Origin: JANQGH01 sp039030175
Lineage (GTDB): Bacteria; Pseudomonadota; Alphaproteobacteria; DSM-16000; Inquilinaceae
DNA length: 8,487 nucleotides
Direction of reading: 5' to 3'
NCBI GenBank assembly: GCA_039030175.1
Contig: JBCCER010000186.1
Coordinates: 1-8,487 of the forward strand
Below are positions 6,817 to 8,487 of the stretch, one piece after another. The notes below the pieces were generated by a model. That model was not told the origin of the DNA. It saw only the letters and a list, made by a program, of their open reading frames with translations, and made no database searches. Position 1 is the first letter of the stretch. The number at the start of each line of letters is the position of its first letter. The translations under genes and the position numbers were made by a program.

Positions 6817-7202
6817 CTCATTTCGAAAGGCGGTGGATAGGTTTTGGCGAGCGACTTCGGAGCCACCGCACGCCAGCTCTCGTCAAGCCAATCGGCAAGA
6901 TCGTCATTTGGTACGTCATCATCGGGGCCGAAGGTGAAGCTGACCCAGCCGGAGCGACCGAGGCCATACCCCGTCGGTTCGGTAAAGGGAAGGCGCAGGG
7001 CATCTTCCGCGCGATAGGGCAGCTTCATGGAACAGGAAAAGCCGCCATCATTCCGCGATGACAAGAAACAGAAGACCTTCTTTCCCTTGACCTTGAAGGC
7101 GGAGTGGCCCCAAGGAAAATCTTCCTTTGTCTCGGGATAACCGAGCGCGGTTGCGCGGAGTTCTATGCCAGCAGGATGGGTGAGAGGTGGAGCGTTGTCC
7201 AT
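6813..7202 (-). CDS. MmcQ/YjbR family protein
   Basis: A 129-residue cytoplasmic protein of the MmcQ/YjbR family, small alpha/beta proteins with a fold likened to double-wing DNA-binding modules; their biological role is unclear. Matching segments: ALGYPETKEDFPWGHSAFKV (19-38), VKGKKVFCFLS (38-48), FSCSMKLP (55-62), GYGLGRSGWVSF (78-89), and the C-terminal DWLDESWRAVAPKSLAK (104-120), which corresponds to the family's helix ending in the usual (L/P)K. Length is typical. The ATG at 7202 has no Shine-Dalgarno sequence but no other in-frame start is near, and the family begins about here. It lies convergent with the cupin gene and divergent from mnmG. Cysteines 45 and 57 have no recognisable metal motif. 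Family assignment is firm; DNA binding is not shown. Confidence 0.9.
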   Translation of the reverse strand: MDNAPPLTHPAGIELRATALGYPETKEDFPWGHSAFKVKGKKVFCFLSSRNDGGFSCSMKLPYRAEDALRLPFTEPTGYGLGRSGWVSFTFGPDDDVPNDDLADWLDESWRAVAPKSLAKTYPPPFEMS

Positions 7203-7218
7203 GGCTATGCATTTGGTA

Positions 7219-7248
7219 TTGACGTGTTACGCCTCGCGAGATTGGAAT
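7219..7248 (+). promoter_or_regulatory. Weak candidate promoter for mnmG
   Basis: TTGACG (7219-7224; 5 of 6) and TGGAAT (7243-7248; 4 of 6) are 18 bases apart. Transcription would start near 7255, giving a leader of about 155 bases that includes the parS palindrome. A TATATC at 7321-7326 is nearer the gene but has no proper -35. The rest of the 208-base gap (7203-7410) is AT-richer than its surroundings and shows no terminator. Confidence 0.25.
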
Positions 7249-7344
7249 GAAATGTTGCGAGTTGCAAGAGATAGGAAAAAAGTCATAATTGAGCTTTCGT
7301 CGATCCTGCTTTGGAGTCAGTATATCGCGTCTAGGCCGGCGGAT

Positions 7345-7360
7345 TGTTTCACGTGAAACG
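7345..7360. other. parS: parS partition site (ParB-binding palindrome)
   Basis: TGTTTCACGTGAAACG matches the widely conserved bacterial parS consensus (TGTTTCACGTGAAACA) at 15 of 16 bases, and its central 14 bases GTTTCACGTGAAAC (7346-7359) form a perfect palindrome. In known systems ParB dimers load here with CTP and spread to form the segregation complex moved by ParA. The site lies 50 bases before the mnmG start. Clusters of mnmG, rsmG, parA and parB near the origin are common in alphaproteobacteria, so parA and parB are expected to the right of the window. ParB loading here could also influence mnmG transcription. No second full site was seen in the window. Confidence 0.9.
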
Positions 7361-7410
7361 CTATGATTGAACAGGTTGAATCCGTCGCTGTGCATCGCTA
7401 GTTTCCGACC

Positions 7411-8487
7411 ATGGGAAATTCGGGCTTCACATATGACGTCATCGTCGTCGGTGGCGGCCACGCAGGTTGCGAGGCTGCCGCGGCTGCTGCACGCGTCGGT
7501 GCGACCACGGTGCTTGTGACGCACAAGAAGTCATCGATCGGCGAAATGTCGTGCAATCCGGCGATCGGTGGTCTTGGCAAGGGGCATCTGGTCCGTGAGA
7601 TCGATGCGCTGGACGGGCTGATGGGCCGTATGATCGATCAGGCCGGGATACAGTTTCGGATGCTGAACCGGTCAAAAGGCCCGGCAGTGCGTGGGCCGAG
7701 GGCTCAGGCGGATCGATCGCTGTATCGGCGTGCGATGCAAGAGGCCTTGGCTGAGATTAGTGGGCTCGCCATCGAAGAAGGCGCAGTCGACGACATCGTC
7801 CGGGGGCCAAACGGTGAGGTGGCTGGCGTCGTCTTGGCGGATGGTCGCACGCTGTCGGCGCCGTCGGTCGTGATAACCACGGGAACCTTTCTGCGCGGCG
7901 TCATCCATATTGGAGAGAGTACGACGCCGGCCGGCAGGGTTGGTGAGGCGCCGGCAGTTGCGCTGGCTGAGACCTTGTACGGTGCCAGTCTAACGATGGG
8001 TCGGCTGAAAACCGGTACACCGCCTCGACTAGACGGGCGAACCATTGACTGGTCGGTGCTGGAGGAACAAAAGGGCGATGACCCGCCCCAGCCCTTTTCT
8101 ACGCTGACCGACAAGATCGCGGTTCCGCAGGTTTCCTGTCACATCACCCACACCAATGACCGCGTGCATGAGGCAATCCGGGCAAATCTTGACCGCGCGC
8201 CGCTATATTCCGGACAAATCGACAGTACTGGGCCACGCTACTGCCCCTCGATCGAGGATAAGGTGGTGCGATTTGCCGATAAGGCTCGCCATCAAGTCTT
8301 TTTGGAGCCGGAAGGCCTAGACGATCCGCTTGTTTACCCAAACGGTATCTCCACATCGCTGCCTGAGGACGTGCAGCGTGAGGTGGTTGCGGCAATGCCG
8401 GGGTTGGAGAACGCGCGTATCGTGCGGCCTGGCTACGCGATTGAGTATGACTATGTCGATCCACGGGAACTGACAGTAGGCCTTGAA
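7411..8487 (+). CDS. mnmG: tRNA uridine-5-carboxymethylaminomethyl modification enzyme MnmG (partial, 3' end missing)
   Basis: The first 359 residues of MnmG (GidA), a family usually a little over 600 residues; the frame stays open to the window edge. With MnmE it installs the aminomethyl or carboxymethylaminomethyl group at C5 of wobble uridine 34 in certain tRNAs, using FAD, NADH and a folate one-carbon donor, in the cytoplasm. Seen: FAD-binding VIVVGGGHAGCEAA (10-23); GEMSCNPAIGGLGKGHLVRE (44-63), including Cys48; LNRSKGPAVRGPRAQADR; TTGTFLRGVIHIGE; GRLKTGTPPRLDG; and GPRYCPSIEDKVVRF with Cys278. Cys48 and Cys278 correspond to the two conserved cysteines near 47 and 277 in the E. coli enzyme. 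An in-frame TAG at 7399 excludes a longer start; no Shine-Dalgarno sequence precedes ATG 7411. mnmE, the partner gene and frequent upstream neighbour, is not next to it; the gene upstream is a divergent MmcQ-family gene, with parS between. Confidence 0.97.
   Translation, partial: MGNSGFTYDVIVVGGGHAGCEAAAAAARVGATTVLVTHKKSSIGEMSCNPAIGGLGKGHLVREIDALDGLMGRMIDQAGIQFRMLNRSKGPAVRGPRAQADRSLYRRAMQEALAEISGLAIEEGAVDDIVRGPNGEVAGVVLADGRTLSAPSVVITTGTFLRGVIHIGESTTPAGRVGEAPAVALAETLYGASLTMGRLKTGTPPRLDGRTIDWSVLEEQKGDDPPQPFSTLTDKIAVPQVSCHITHTNDRVHEAIRANLDRAPLYSGQIDSTGPRYCPSIEDKVVRFADKARHQVFLEPEGLDDPLVYPNGISTSLPEDVQREVVAAMPGLENARIVRPGYAIEYDYVDPRELTVGLE

Noticed and set aside
7314..7382. Two GANTC (CcrM-type) sites, at 7314 and 7378, flanking parS
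   Set aside because: About one per 250 bases is expected by chance, so two in this region are not informative.

Overview
The window looks like ordinary chromosomal DNA of a GC-rich proteobacterium, most likely an alphaproteobacterium. The main evidence is the partial mnmG (gidA) gene at the right end, whose wording (for example LNRSKGPAVRGPRAQADR) is of the alphaproteobacterial type. It is preceded by a near-perfect parS partition site. In this class mnmG usually lies beside rsmG-parA-parB close to the replication origin, so the window is probably origin-proximal. I cannot name the genus.

Layout, left to right. A small exported protein with a sulfite-oxidase-like molybdopterin-domain fold (minus, 17-583) diverges from an NDUFA9-like atypical SDR (plus, 738-1655). 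Next on the plus strand are a MalK/UgpC-type ABC ATPase with a substituted switch histidine (1739-2827) and a class A FAD-dependent aromatic-ring-type monooxygenase with a GTG start (2962-4545). Converging on them is a minus-strand pair: a DUF1697 protein (5597-6166) followed by a secreted alpha/beta hydrolase (4565-5530). A single-domain cupin (plus, 6289-6816) diverges from the DUF1697 gene and meets an MmcQ/YjbR-family gene (minus, 6813-7202) head-on, their stop codons sharing one CTAG. A 208-base intergenic stretch carrying parS leads into mnmG (7411 to the window end).

The genes do not form one obvious pathway. Apart from mnmG and parS (tRNA wobble modification and chromosome segregation) they look like independent accessory or housekeeping singletons in short transcription units on both strands. 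The ABC ATPase has no permease or binding protein in the window, and the monooxygenase has no aromatic-degradation partners. I see no tRNA, rRNA, CRISPR array, insertion sequence or phage gene. I found no convincing new multi-gene system. The points most worth a second look are the degenerate catalytic motifs of the orphan ABC ATPase, and the parS site directly in the mnmG leader without mnmE upstream.
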